Assembly: GCA_045589035.1 (NCBI GenBank)
Contig: JAZNFJ010000083.1
Location: forward strand, 11,941-75,940
DNA from: Avoscillospira sp045589035
GTDB lineage: Bacteria > Bacillota > Clostridia > Oscillospirales > Oscillospiraceae
Length of the DNA stretch: 64,000 nt
Reading direction: 5' to 3'
The position numbers were made by a program, and so were the translations under genes. The notes beneath the pieces are model-generated. The model ran no database searches. It saw only the letters and a list, made by a program, of their open reading frames with translations, and was not told the origin of the DNA. The stretch's first letter is position 1. Each line of letters opens with the position of its first letter. Positions 25,392-33,499 of this stretch are shown here, piece by piece.

Positions 25392-25420
25392 ATTGTATCA
25401 CAATATTCATGAATATACAA
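25392..25420 (-). promoter_or_regulatory. Promoter of the OLE RNA
   Basis: On the minus strand TTGTAT (25415-25420), a 17-base spacer, and TACAAT (25392-25397) with extended TGA. It lies just downstream of the xseB terminator, so OLE transcription is uncoupled from nusB-xseAB. Confidence 0.75.
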
Positions 25421-25435
25421 GAGATATTCGTCCAA

Positions 25436-25472
25436 AAAAGCACACACTTCAATGGTTGAAGTGTGTGCTTTT
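25436..25472 (-). terminator. Terminator after xseB
   Basis: A perfect 17-bp stem (AAAAGCACACACTTCAA and its complement) with a three-base loop, followed on the minus strand by more T. It is the strongest terminator in the window. Confidence 0.93.
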
Positions 25473-25475
25473 CAA

Positions 25476-25706
25476 TCAGTTTTCTGCATCAAATGGAAGT
25501 TCGACAGGCGCTCCATCCGCGCCCTTCATCAGACGCACGACTTTCTGCTCCGCCTCATCCAACAGTCTGGTACAAGCAGCAGCCAGGGCAGTACCTTCTT
25601 CAAACATCTTCATGGATTCTTCCAAAGAAGCACTTCCCTCTTCCATTTTTCTGACAATTTCTTCCAACCGTCCAATGGACTTTTCAAAGCTTTCACTCTT
25701 CGCCAT
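25476..25706 (-). CDS. xseB: Exodeoxyribonuclease VII small subunit
   Basis: XseB binds XseA to form the single-strand-specific exonuclease VII. The 76-residue protein is almost all helical, with the family pattern SFEKSIGRLEEIVRKMEEGSASLEESMKMFEEGTALAAACTRLLDEAEQKV. It overlaps the xseA end by 14 bases and ends at the strong terminator. Confidence 0.95.
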   Translation of the reverse strand: MAKSESFEKSIGRLEEIVRKMEEGSASLEESMKMFEEGTALAAACTRLLDEAEQKVVRLMKGADGAPVELPFDAEN

Positions 25707-26913
25707 AACGCTCTCCTTCTACAGTGTCCACAACAGCCTGCAGCTGACCGTTTCTAAGAACCACCGAAATCCGATCACCGGTATGCACCTCAGCTGCATC
25801 GGCAAGCACGCATCCAGCTTCATTTTTAACCACAGAATAGCCGCGGGAAAGTACTTTCAGAGGACTCATTGCATCCATAGCAGCCGCAAGCCTGATCAAA
25901 TCCTGCTTCTTACAGGACAGTTGCTGCCGTGCGGCAGCAAAAAGCTGCTTCTGCTGATGGTCTGCAAGAAGTCTTAAATCCTGAATATAATTCAGTGGAC
26001 TCTGCAGCACACGGCTGTTCTTCAGCCGCTGCAGTTTGCCCTTCTCAAATTCAAATTTCCCATGCAAAGCTCGCTGCATGCGAACCTCCATAGACTGGAG
26101 CTTCTGCCGCAGTTCCATTTGGTCCGGCACCGCAAGTTCCGCTGCATTGGATGGCGTTGCAGCACGCAGGTCAGCCACATAGTCAGAAATGGTCACATCC
26201 GGTTCGTGACCAACGGCAGAAATGACAGGGATCTCAGACTGATAAATGGCATAGGCTACACGTTCATCGTTAAAAGCCCATAAGTCTTCCATCGATCCGC
26301 CGCCGCGACCGGTAATAATCAGATCCGCAAGGCCAAATCGGTTTACATAACGAATAGCACCACTGATTTCCGCAGGTGCTTCCATACCCTGCACCCGGAC
26401 AGGCAGCAGAATAATCTTGGAAACAGGATACCGTTTTCCCAGTATCCGCAGCATATCGTGAATTGCCGCACCGGCAGCGGAGGTAATAATGGCAATTCTC
26501 TGGGGATACACAGGCAGCGGTTTTTTATGCGCAGGATCAAACAGTCCTTCCGCCTGAAGTTTTGCTTTCAGCTGTTCAAATGCCACATGCAGATCGCCTG
26601 CGCCTTCCGGCATCATAGATTCGCAGTAAAGCTGATAGGCGCCATCTCTTGGGAACACTGTTATGCGACCGGCAACCAGCACTTTCATTCCGTTCTCCGG
26701 TCGAAACCGCAGGCGCATAGCACTCCCTTTGAACATGACGCATCGCATAGCACCTTCCGCATCTTTCAAGGTGAAGTAGTGATGCCCCGATGGATAGACC
26801 TTATAATTACTCAGTTCACCGCTGACACAAACATTGGTCAACCGTGTATCCCGATCCAGCAGCGACTTGATGTATTGATTGATCTGAGAAACCGTATATA
26901 CAGCAGCTTCCAT
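25693..26913 (-). CDS. xseA: Exodeoxyribonuclease VII large subunit
   Basis: XseA is the catalytic subunit. The 406-residue protein starts with an OB fold (VYTVSQINQYIKSLLDRD...VSGELSNYKVYPSGHHYFTLKD), followed by the nuclease domain with IAIITSAAGAAIHDML, IITGRGGGSMEDLWAFNDE, ISAVGHEPDVTISDYVADLRAATPSNAAEL, then a coiled-coil region (about residues 280-350) and a C-terminal segment. ATG 26913 shares its A with the stop of the upstream gene (TAATG); a longer frame runs into that gene and is not used. Confidence 0.96.
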   Translation of the reverse strand: MEAAVYTVSQINQYIKSLLDRDTRLTNVCVSGELSNYKVYPSGHHYFTLKDAEGAMRCVMFKGSAMRLRFRPENGMKVLVAGRITVFPRDGAYQLYCESMMPEGAGDLHVAFEQLKAKLQAEGLFDPAHKKPLPVYPQRIAIITSAAGAAIHDMLRILGKRYPVSKIILLPVRVQGMEAPAEISGAIRYVNRFGLADLIITGRGGGSMEDLWAFNDERVAYAIYQSEIPVISAVGHEPDVTISDYVADLRAATPSNAAELAVPDQMELRQKLQSMEVRMQRALHGKFEFEKGKLQRLKNSRVLQSPLNYIQDLRLLADHQQKQLFAAARQQLSCKKQDLIRLAAAMDAMSPLKVLSRGYSVVKNEAGCVLADAAEVHTGDRISVVLRNGQLQAVVDTVEGERYGEE

Positions 26914-27836
26914 TAAATCGATGCCTCCTGCAGCCAGGTAAGTACAGCGATTCCTGCAGCATTGTCTGTTGACAGCGCTGGCTGTGCAAAGACGCAGTTC
27001 ATTCCTTCGCACCGTTTCCGCAACATGGAGTTCGATGCCACACCACCGGAGAATACCACCGGTAAGCCGGGATATTTTCGTTCCGCATCGGCAGTGGCGC
27101 GGATAATCACATCGCAAACGGAAGCCATTGAATAAGCAGCAGTTTCCTCCGGACTGTGATCGCCAGAGAACTCGCGCACCTTGTTTTCCAGGCCAGATAG
27201 AGAAAAGTAACAGTCGCTTGTCTTCACTTTAAAGAACTTCGGCTTCTCCACCTGAGAAGAAAGTGCATCCAGGGCCTTTCCTGCAGGAAACTGCAATTCC
27301 AGCAGTTTTCCGGTTCGATCTACGATCTGCCCGGCAGAAATATCGCTGCTGCCGCCGATTACAGTCGCCTTGACATTCTTCCCCTCCGGCTCAACCAAAA
27401 GCAGTTCTGTTGTACCGCCCGACAAGTGCCATGCCAGATGGGGCTGCTCCATCAGATCCATGCGATTGGCTGACCACAATGCAGCAGCAATATGGCCCTG
27501 TTGATGCGAGAACGCATAACAGGGCACACCAAGAGCCGCTGCCATGGTTTCAGCAGCGGAAACACCTGCCAAAAAGCAGGGCATATACGATCCTTCCACC
27601 GCACGGGGTCTGGTACTGACACCGATAGCGCGGATTTCGGAGCGATTTTGAGAATTGAACAACTGATGGGCCAACTCCGGCAATCTTTTGACATGGGCAA
27701 ACACTGCATCACTCTGACGCAGCCCCAGTTCACCCTGCTTCACATCCAGAAGTCGGGATCTGTTTTCTACAGTTACACCATCAAAAGAAGCGATGGAGGT
27801 GGTGTAATTACTGGTATCAAAGCCAAGAACAATCAT
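26913..27836 (-). CDS. TsaD/Kae1-like (peptidase M22 fold) protein, short paralogue
   Basis: This 307-residue ASKHA-fold protein has the start VLGFDTSNYTTSIA, the metal-binding HxxxH in FSHQQGHIAAAL, the glycine-rich LSGGTTELLLV, and VVFSGGVASNSMLR near the end. It resembles TsaD, which makes the t6A tRNA modification. However, it is shorter and less conserved than a standard TsaD and sits in the nusB-xseA operon, where a second copy is often found in Clostridia. The true TsaD is probably elsewhere, so I leave the symbol blank. It overlaps nusB by four bases. Confidence 0.85.
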   Translation of the reverse strand: MIVLGFDTSNYTTSIASFDGVTVENRSRLLDVKQGELGLRQSDAVFAHVKRLPELAHQLFNSQNRSEIRAIGVSTRPRAVEGSYMPCFLAGVSAAETMAAALGVPCYAFSHQQGHIAAALWSANRMDLMEQPHLAWHLSGGTTELLLVEPEGKNVKATVIGGSSDISAGQIVDRTGKLLELQFPAGKALDALSSQVEKPKFFKVKTSDCYFSLSGLENKVREFSGDHSPEETAAYSMASVCDVIIRATADAERKYPGLPVVFSGGVASNSMLRKRCEGMNCVFAQPALSTDNAAGIAVLTWLQEASI

Positions 27837-28282
27837 GCCTGTTCCATCTCGCGGGCAAAGGAGCCGAGAATGCCATTCACAAAGGAAACAACCTCTTCAT
27901 CCTCATACTTACGGGTCAATTCTACAGCCTCATTGATTGCAGAACTGACAGGAACGTCCTCTACATACAAAGCTTCATACATTGCCACATGAAGAATAGC
28001 GCGGGCAACCTTGGAAATGCGGGAAACACTCCAGTTGATGGCATACTTGGAGATGTAGCCATCCAGCTCTTCCTGCTTTTCCTGAATACCCCGCACGACC
28101 TGACGGATGTACTCCATCTGCTTTTCATTGGGCCGTTCTGCATAGATATCCGTTTCCTGGGCCAAGCTGTCATAGTACACCGGCTCCATGGTTGCTTCCA
28201 CCAGCTGTTCAGCGGAATCCTCGGTAAAATTCATTTCAAAAATCAGATGTGCCACGATCTCTCTGGCATTGGTTCTTGTCAT
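27833..28282 (-). CDS. nusB: Transcription antitermination factor NusB
   Basis: NusB, with NusE, takes part in rRNA antitermination. The 149-residue all-helical protein has the family start MTRTNAREIVAHLIFEMNF and the end DVPVSSAINEAVELTRKYEDEEVVSFVNGILGSFA. It is the first gene of nusB-tsaD-like-xseA-xseB. folD, which often lies between nusB and xseA in relatives, is absent. Confidence 0.95.
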   Translation of the reverse strand: MTRTNAREIVAHLIFEMNFTEDSAEQLVEATMEPVYYDSLAQETDIYAERPNEKQMEYIRQVVRGIQEKQEELDGYISKYAINWSVSRISKVARAILHVAMYEALYVEDVPVSSAINEAVELTRKYEDEEVVSFVNGILGSFAREMEQA

Positions 28283-28313
28283 ATTGGTTCTCCTTGGAAT
28301 TTACTATGGCTTT

Positions 28314-28319
28314 ATTATA
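28314..28319 (-). promoter_or_regulatory. -10 element upstream of nusB
   Basis: TATAAT on the minus strand, preceded by T, 32 bases before the nusB ATG and directly after the asp23 terminator. No good -35 is visible; TTATTT is at the right distance. Confidence 0.45.
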
Positions 28320-28334
28320 ACGGCTGCAACGAAA

Positions 28335-28370
28335 AAAATAAACCCTTTGTTTCTACAAAGGGTTTATTTT
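28335..28370 (-). terminator. Terminator after asp23
   Basis: A perfect 16-bp stem AAAATAAACCCTTTGT / ACAAAGGGTTTATTTT with a four-base loop and T-rich flanks on both strands. Confidence 0.9.
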
Positions 28371-28372
28371 TC

Positions 28373-28750
28373 TTATTTTTTACCGGTTTTCGGCACAGAG
28401 ATACCGCCGACACTGACATTGACATCCTTCACAGGACGACCGGTGGTGGATTCAACGGCAGAAACTACAGCTTCCTGCACCGCCTTGGCCACATCCACGA
28501 CAGAATGACCGTACAGGACGATAATATAGCAGTCAATGGAGATCTCGTCGTCCTCAGTAATCTCCACGCGAACATCGCGGTTCACAGCCTTCTTTGCCAG
28601 CTTGGTCAGTTCGGTACCGGAACTGCCCAATCCATACACACCTTCCACATCCAAAGCTGCCATGGAAGCAATGGAAACAATGACATCCTCAGAGATCTGA
28701 ATGGAACCATTCTCCAACTGCTGAGAGATATATTCTTTATTTTCACTCAT
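28373..28750 (-). CDS. Asp23/Gls24 family envelope stress protein
   Basis: This 125-residue protein has the Asp23 signature: GSIQISEDVIVSIASMAALDVEGVYGLGSS, then a region with VEITEDDEISIDCYIIVLYGHSVVDVAKAVQEAV and VKDVNVSVGGISV. Relatives are abundant membrane-associated proteins of Gram-positive bacteria linked to cell-wall stress. ATG 28750 has CGGAGGAA upstream. It has its own promoter over the end of spoIIIAH, so it is probably made in vegetative cells and not only in the sporulation transcript. Confidence 0.92.
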   Translation of the reverse strand: MSENKEYISQQLENGSIQISEDVIVSIASMAALDVEGVYGLGSSGTELTKLAKKAVNRDVRVEITEDDEISIDCYIIVLYGHSVVDVAKAVQEAVVSAVESTTGRPVKDVNVSVGGISVPKTGKK

Positions 28751-28783
28751 AACGAATTCCTCCGAATACAATGACTTTTCATC

Positions 28784-28811
28784 ATTGTACCACAAATTGA
28801 GAAAAACGCAA
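28784..28811 (-). promoter_or_regulatory. Promoter of asp23
   Basis: On the minus strand TTGCGT (28806-28811), a 16-base spacer, and TACAAT (28784-28789) with extended TGG. Confidence 0.6.
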
Positions 28812-29351
28812 CTATTTTACCTCAATGATCCGAATTTCGTCCAGAGAATAGTCCGTCTGCGTCGTTACTAGATCAGAAATCAGAGCAACATCTGCCTCTG
28901 CAAGTCCCTCAGCCGGGGCAGAAACCGCAATATGAATATTATCCTCACTCATATAGACCACGCAATCCTCATAGCCCTTTGCAATCACAAGGCTTTCCAC
29001 CTGAGATTCCGCCAGAGCATCTCCTACGATGGCATCCAGAGAGGTAGCAGCAGCCGCTGTGGCAGTGGTGTCATCTTCATACGTCAGGGTCTGCTGGAGC
29101 AATTCCACCGCACTATCCCTGGACTCCTGGCGAGTTAGGCGGATCTGTGCAAAATTGTCTGTGGGCATATTGGATACCGTGTTTGCTTCCTCCATTAGTG
29201 CGATTTCCGCTGTATTCATCACCTGTTCGGCATCCAGCGTGTCCAGAAGATCCACGGGCTGATTCTGCGCAGCGCTCCAGTTGAGATACACACCGGCACA
29301 GATCAGTACCAGTACAGTTGCCACAATGGCATTTCGTTTCCAAGTTTTCAT
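28812..29351 (-). CDS. spoIIIAH: Stage III sporulation protein AH
   Basis: SpoIIIAH sits in the mother-cell membrane around the forespore and binds forespore SpoIIQ, forming part of the feeding-tube channel. The 179-residue protein has one N-terminal membrane segment (about residues 7-25), a variable stretch, and a C-terminal YscJ/FliF-like ring-building domain (ESQVESLVIAKGYEDCVVYMSEDNIHIAV to the end). It is last in the eight-gene spoIIIA operon, 12 bases after AG. Confidence 0.93.
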   Translation of the reverse strand: MKTWKRNAIVATVLVLICAGVYLNWSAAQNQPVDLLDTLDAEQVMNTAEIALMEEANTVSNMPTDNFAQIRLTRQESRDSAVELLQQTLTYEDDTTATAAAATSLDAIVGDALAESQVESLVIAKGYEDCVVYMSEDNIHIAVSAPAEGLAEADVALISDLVTTQTDYSLDEIRIIEVK

Positions 29352-29363
29352 GTTGCGTTCCTC

Positions 29364-29885
29364 CTAATTATCTTTCATTTTGATCACACTAATTTTATCG
29401 CTGCCAAGGCCTGTCAGATCCGCAACTGCCTGTGTAATCTGCAGTCTGACCGATGCGCTGTCTGCACCCTGGCATATAATCAAAGCACCCTGATAAGTTG
29501 GATACCGGGTATAAACCGTAATCGGCTTCTCCCCTTTTGTGTCATCTGTCACCAAGACAGTTTCCGTTTCTGTTTCCTCGCTGTTATCCTGCTGCCGGAA
29601 GCGGCTGTCAGTCTGATATTGATAGGATGGACCTGTTTCCAACGATAGCAGTACATCCACCTTACCGACGCCATCCATTTTTTCAAGGATAGACGCTATT
29701 TTTTCCTCCAACGGCAGTTCCCGCTGCTCACTTTCAGACGGTTCTGATACAACAGCAGGTTCGCTCTTCTTTTCATTCTTCTGAGGAATCAGCATCAGAA
29801 TGACTCCCAAAAGCAGCACCAATCCGGTGTATTTGTACTTGTTCAGTTTTTTCAGCAACCCGCTTATACGATCATTGCCTGTCAT
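29364..29885 (-). CDS. spoIIIAG: Stage III sporulation protein AG
   Basis: SpoIIIAG forms a large ring in the intermembrane space. The 173-residue protein has a membrane segment (about residues 18-33, YTGLVLLLGVILMLIP), an acidic linker, and a ring-building domain (EKIASILEKMDGVGKVDVLLSLETG...YPTYQGALIICQGADSASVRLQITQAVADLTGL). ATG 29885 overlaps the AF stop by four bases; a longer in-frame extension falls inside AF. Confidence 0.94.
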   Translation of the reverse strand: MTGNDRISGLLKKLNKYKYTGLVLLLGVILMLIPQKNEKKSEPAVVSEPSESEQRELPLEEKIASILEKMDGVGKVDVLLSLETGPSYQYQTDSRFRQQDNSEETETETVLVTDDTKGEKPITVYTRYPTYQGALIICQGADSASVRLQITQAVADLTGLGSDKISVIKMKDN

Positions 29886-30364
29886 CGAAGCCGCCACTCC
29901 TGTCTTTGGGATGGGATCCCCATATCTGCCCGTATGCAGTCCATCAGAGCCGTTCGCTGCTGCAGAGAAGCCCTGCCTGTCAGCACAACTGATACCGGAC
30001 ATGGATTATCTTCATCTTCACTGAGTGTAATATCCACCTCCAGATCAGCACCCAGTTCATTGGCTTTGTCCCATATATATTCCTCGCAGTTCTGCTTTAT
30101 GATATCTGCCAACAGATCGTTTTCTGGCTGAAAAGTCTGAACTTCGGTCTGCAAGGTTTCGTTGGCAACCCGCATAAAGGAGCGTGCCAAACCATCGAAG
30201 TCTATATCAACTACCGGGGATAAAACAACAATGACAATCAGCAAGCCCCCCACAAATGTGCAAATTCGATTGACTGCTCCCTTTGGCAGAAGCGTCTGCA
30301 CCACGCTCAACAGCATTGCCACTGCAGAAACGGACAGTAAGTATCTACCAATTACATTTGTCAT
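29882..30364 (-). CDS. spoIIIAF: Stage III sporulation protein AF
   Basis: The 160-residue protein has two N-terminal membrane segments (about residues 5-25 and 32-50, ending VVLSPVVDIDFD, the family hallmark) and a small C-terminal alpha/beta domain. In Bacillus it belongs to the SpoIIIA complex. ATG 30364 overlaps the AE stop by four bases; the much longer open frame upstream lies over spoIIIAE. Confidence 0.9.
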   Translation of the reverse strand: MTNVIGRYLLSVSAVAMLLSVVQTLLPKGAVNRICTFVGGLLIVIVVLSPVVDIDFDGLARSFMRVANETLQTEVQTFQPENDLLADIIKQNCEEYIWDKANELGADLEVDITLSEDEDNPCPVSVVLTGRASLQQRTALMDCIRADMGIPSQRQEWRLR

Positions 30365-31449
30365 AGACCTGTCAACCTCATAAAACAACAGCAGGACAGC
30401 AAACACATCAATACGCAGCTGCCCAGCATCGCCAGCAAAAAGCCCATTGCCGCCGCAATACATTCCATATAATTGCAGAGATAACTGCCCAGTATGCCGC
30501 CCAAAGCGGTCGTCAGTTTCAGCGCAAGATAATGCAGCCCCATCCGCAGGAACGGAGATGCAAACACCGCCAGAAAAGCCAGCATACCATAGGTCCCAAC
30601 GGCACTTTTCAGTATACCCGCGCCAAAAAGTACAGCTTCCGCAGCATCTGAAATAATGCCGCCTACAATTGGTACTGTTCCTGACAAAGTGAATTTTGCA
30701 GCCTTCAATGCCGCTGCATCCACACTGCCTGCCAGCACACCGCTGGCTGCCAAAAAGCCTGTAAACGCATACAAGACAGTTTTCAACGACCATTTGATCA
30801 ACCAAGAGAGAAACTCCCGCAGCTTCGTCAATCTAGCATCACCCAAAGAAGCATCTGTGACCCCAAGGGCAAGAAATGCATAGATCAGCGGCATCAAAAC
30901 CTTACTGCTAAAACCAATCAGAATTTTAGAAAAAATCGCGGCTACCCCGTAGAGGATCCCGGCACTTGTCACCGATCCCGAAGCCGCTGCTGCAGAAGCC
31001 ATTACCGGAAGCAGGAGTGTGGAAAATCCCGTCAGTTCATCCATGGTTTTCCTGCCCAGACCGATCATGGTTTTCAGATCACCTGCGCAGCACAAGGTCA
31101 GCGCCAGAACTCCGGCTAAAGATACCGCATGGGCGACTGCAGGCTGCTTGTCCGTTTCGACCAGTCTGCACAGTATCAATATCAGCAGTATTCTCAGCAG
31201 CAAGGATACAGATGCTTTCAAGTACCCGCCGCTTTGGGATATCGTTCCGGAGATAATGTTTGTTGCTTCGCCCAAAAAGTCCAGATTGGGTGATATTTCA
31301 TCTTCCAGATAGGACTTTGCACTTTCCGGCGCGTTGTCAACAATTGTATCAAACCCAAACTGTTCCGCCTGCTGCTCCATAATATCCGTTGCTCTCACCT
31401 GAACAGAAAACAATATCAGAAACACAAGGAGAATAAAGACTTTCCTCAA
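30361..31449 (-). CDS. spoIIIAE: Stage III sporulation protein AE
   Basis: SpoIIIAE is the large polytopic member, proposed as export-apparatus-like. The 362-residue protein has a cleavable-looking signal peptide (residues 1-20, MRKVFILLVFLILFSVQVRA), then about seven or eight membrane segments with family stretches such as TGFSTLLLPVMASAAAASG and LSGTVPIVGGIISDAAEAVL. It overlaps AD by four bases. Confidence 0.94.
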   Translation of the reverse strand: MRKVFILLVFLILFSVQVRATDIMEQQAEQFGFDTIVDNAPESAKSYLEDEISPNLDFLGEATNIISGTISQSGGYLKASVSLLLRILLILILCRLVETDKQPAVAHAVSLAGVLALTLCCAGDLKTMIGLGRKTMDELTGFSTLLLPVMASAAAASGSVTSAGILYGVAAIFSKILIGFSSKVLMPLIYAFLALGVTDASLGDARLTKLREFLSWLIKWSLKTVLYAFTGFLAASGVLAGSVDAAALKAAKFTLSGTVPIVGGIISDAAEAVLFGAGILKSAVGTYGMLAFLAVFASPFLRMGLHYLALKLTTALGGILGSYLCNYMECIAAAMGFLLAMLGSCVLMCLLSCCCFMRLTGL

Positions 31450-31844
31450 ACCTTACCTCCGATCAGTTTCTCAACCAGTGAAAGTACCGCTGCCAAAAGC
31501 GGCAAGGATGCATAGACAGACAGCAGTGTTCCGGAAATTTCCACTGCCTTAGCCAGAGAGGCCTCTCCTGCCTCTGTACAGACACTGCCGGCTATTTGCG
31601 TCAGTAGACCAATCCCCACCACTTTGAAAAGTGGTGCAGTCAGACCGTTACTTAAGCCGGATAATTCACGAAGTCTTTCGACAATGGACCAGACCGGCTG
31701 CATAAATTGAAAACCTAAAATCAAAACACTTACACAGGCCAGCACGGAAAGCGCCAAGGCAGAAACTTTTTCATTCTGCCGCAGCAGTACGCAAAGAACA
31801 GCCGCCAATACCGCCAGTGCAGATATTTTCAACATCACATCCAT
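31446..31844 (-). CDS. spoIIIAD: Stage III sporulation protein AD
   Basis: This 132-residue membrane protein has four hydrophobic segments. It starts MDVMLKISALAVLAAVLCVLL and includes FKVVGIGLLTQIAGSVCTEAGEASLAKAVEISG, typical of the AC/AD family. Its start shares a base with the AC stop. Confidence 0.93.
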   Translation of the reverse strand: MDVMLKISALAVLAAVLCVLLRQNEKVSALALSVLACVSVLILGFQFMQPVWSIVERLRELSGLSNGLTAPLFKVVGIGLLTQIAGSVCTEAGEASLAKAVEISGTLLSVYASLPLLAAVLSLVEKLIGGKV

Positions 31845-32038
31845 CAGAACTGAAAGAGGTTCTCTACCAGCTGAAACAGATCCGCAATTTTCTGTACAAC
31901 CAACATCAGAACCACGACCAATGCCGCCAAAGTTGTCATAGTGGCCTGTTCTTCCCGGCCGGATCGAACCAACACCTGATTGAGAATGGACACAATAATC
32001 CCCACCGCCGCAATTTTAAATACCAAATCTATTTCCAT
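31844..32038 (-). CDS. spoIIIAC: Stage III sporulation protein AC
   Basis: This 64-residue two-segment membrane protein (MEIDLVFKIAAVGIIVSILNQVLVRSGREEQATMTTLAALVVVLMLV) is homologous to one half of AD and conserved in spore formers. It lies seven bases after AB. Confidence 0.94.
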   Translation of the reverse strand: MEIDLVFKIAAVGIIVSILNQVLVRSGREEQATMTTLAALVVVLMLVVQKIADLFQLVENLFQF

Positions 32039-32045
32039 ACAGCAC

Positions 32046-32558
32046 CTATATCAACAAAATCGCCAAAGATATTCCGGTACAAATCCCAAGCACTTCATAG
32101 GTCTTACTGCGCATGCTGCACTCCTTCTCAGCCGAAGCTAAAATCTCCTCCAAGCGCACTTTTGTTCGATCCAATATCTGCAGCTGACTTTCCTTATCGT
32201 ATTTTCCAAGGCCTGCCGCCAATGCCAGCAACACCTCAGAAAGTTCCTTATCTTCGCCCAATTCTCTTTCATTCTGCAAAGCCTGTTCCATAGCTTTGAT
32301 CGGCGGCATCCATCGGTTTTTATCCATCAATCTTGCCGTCACGGAAAAAACACGCGCTGCAGACCCATTGACTGCAACCGCCATAAGCGCGAATGTCTGC
32401 GGCAGTGGTGTACAGCAGCAGCCGATTTCACTATTCATTACCTGCACGGCAGAAAGAAGCTGTCGGATCAATCGGCAGCGCTTCCGCAAAGATGCAGAAA
32501 TACGAATACCTACCGATCCGGCAGAGAGAACAATAAATATCAGACCTGCCAGTTTCAT
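32046..32558 (-). CDS. spoIIIAB: Stage III sporulation protein AB
   Basis: The 170-residue protein has a membrane segment at each end (KLAGLIFIVLSAGSVGI and TYEVLGICTGISLAILLI) and a helical cytoplasmic middle, with family motifs LLSAVQVMNSEIG near residue 34 and LGKYDKESQLQ near 117. It resembles type II secretion GspF-type proteins. ATG 32558 overlaps AA by four bases. Confidence 0.92.
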   Translation of the reverse strand: MKLAGLIFIVLSAGSVGIRISASLRKRCRLIRQLLSAVQVMNSEIGCCCTPLPQTFALMAVAVNGSAARVFSVTARLMDKNRWMPPIKAMEQALQNERELGEDKELSEVLLALAAGLGKYDKESQLQILDRTKVRLEEILASAEKECSMRSKTYEVLGICTGISLAILLI

Positions 32559-33406
32559 ACCAACACCTCTTTGATTGTGTAGGACTTGTCCCTGTTCAAA
32601 ACAACTACCTGCTGGAAAACAGCAGTTTCCATGAGTTTTCGATACAGCGGGCGTCTCTCCAAATCCGACAAGTCTGCACCATGGGCTGTCGCTAATAGCT
32701 TCACGCCGCAATAAGCTGCCTGTTCAATGGCAAGCATGTCCTCTTCTGCGGTGATCTCATCCAGCGCAATCCACGCTGGATTCATAGTGCGAAGCAGCAT
32801 CATAACCGCCTGTGCCTTAGGAACATTGACCAAGACATCTGTTCTGCTGCCAACATTCAGTTGGCTTGTTCCACGAACAGCTGCAGATAGTTCCCCACGC
32901 TCGTCAGCAAGTCCTACAACTACTTTTTCCCGATCCGACAGCAACCGGATGGCATCCCTCAATAAAGTCGTCTTACCGCTGCCTGGGGGGCCTAAAAGCA
33001 AGGTGGATTGTTTCAGATAGGGATGCAGCTTCTGCGCACATCCAGGAACCTCATGCGCCACACGTATATTCAGCGACGACGGCGCAACCAATGTTTGAAT
33101 CCCATCACCGGCAGGCACGCCATAACCGCATATTCCGATCCGATGTCCCCCTTCAACTGTCACAAAGCCCCTGCCAATGCTTTTCGCATGCGCGTAGATA
33201 GAGTGTCCGCAAGCCCTCTGCAGCACTGTATCCATATCGCTTTCCTTAGATACAGGCCATATTTCCCGTTCGCCACAGTGATACTGCAGCCGCAGGGGTC
33301 TGTCACTTCCCATACGAATCTCTTCCAGACCATACCAGTCAATTCCCTTGATCTGCTGGCTGTAAACATCCGGCAGCAAGGCGCATATCACGTCCCTTTG
33401 TTCCAT
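32555..33406 (-). CDS. spoIIIAA: Stage III sporulation protein AA, secretion-type ATPase
   Basis: SpoIIIAA powers the SpoIIIA-SpoIIQ channel. The 283-residue protein has Walker A GPPGSGKTTLL, the region VGLADERGELSAAVRG, and Walker B PAWIALDEITAEED. ATG 33406 follows AGGGGAAGTG by a suitable distance; codons upstream extend into a terminator stem. It heads the operon and should be sigma-E dependent, but I see no convincing sigma-E promoter in the 50 bases before it. Confidence 0.95.
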   Translation of the reverse strand: MEQRDVICALLPDVYSQQIKGIDWYGLEEIRMGSDRPLRLQYHCGEREIWPVSKESDMDTVLQRACGHSIYAHAKSIGRGFVTVEGGHRIGICGYGVPAGDGIQTLVAPSSLNIRVAHEVPGCAQKLHPYLKQSTLLLGPPGSGKTTLLRDAIRLLSDREKVVVGLADERGELSAAVRGTSQLNVGSRTDVLVNVPKAQAVMMLLRTMNPAWIALDEITAEEDMLAIEQAAYCGVKLLATAHGADLSDLERRPLYRKLMETAVFQQVVVLNRDKSYTIKEVLV

Positions 33407-33455
33407 TTCATCACTTCCCCTATACCTTATGACGGACATGCTTCTGACAGAACAA

Positions 33456-33487
33456 AAGATCGGCATGACTTTCATCATGCCGATCTT
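33456..33487 (-). terminator. Terminator between the YbaK-type gene and spoIIIAA
   Basis: A 13-bp stem AAGATCGGCATGA / TCATGCCGATCTT around a six-base loop lies downstream of the YbaK-type gene on the minus strand. It has a TTTTGTTCT tail. Confidence 0.8.
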
Positions 33488-33499
33488 CAAATCAAAAGT

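Noticed and set aside
33407..33455. Sigma-E promoter for spoIIIA
   Set aside because: CATAAGGT resembles a -10, but no suitable -35 lies at 13-15 bases, so I do not call it.
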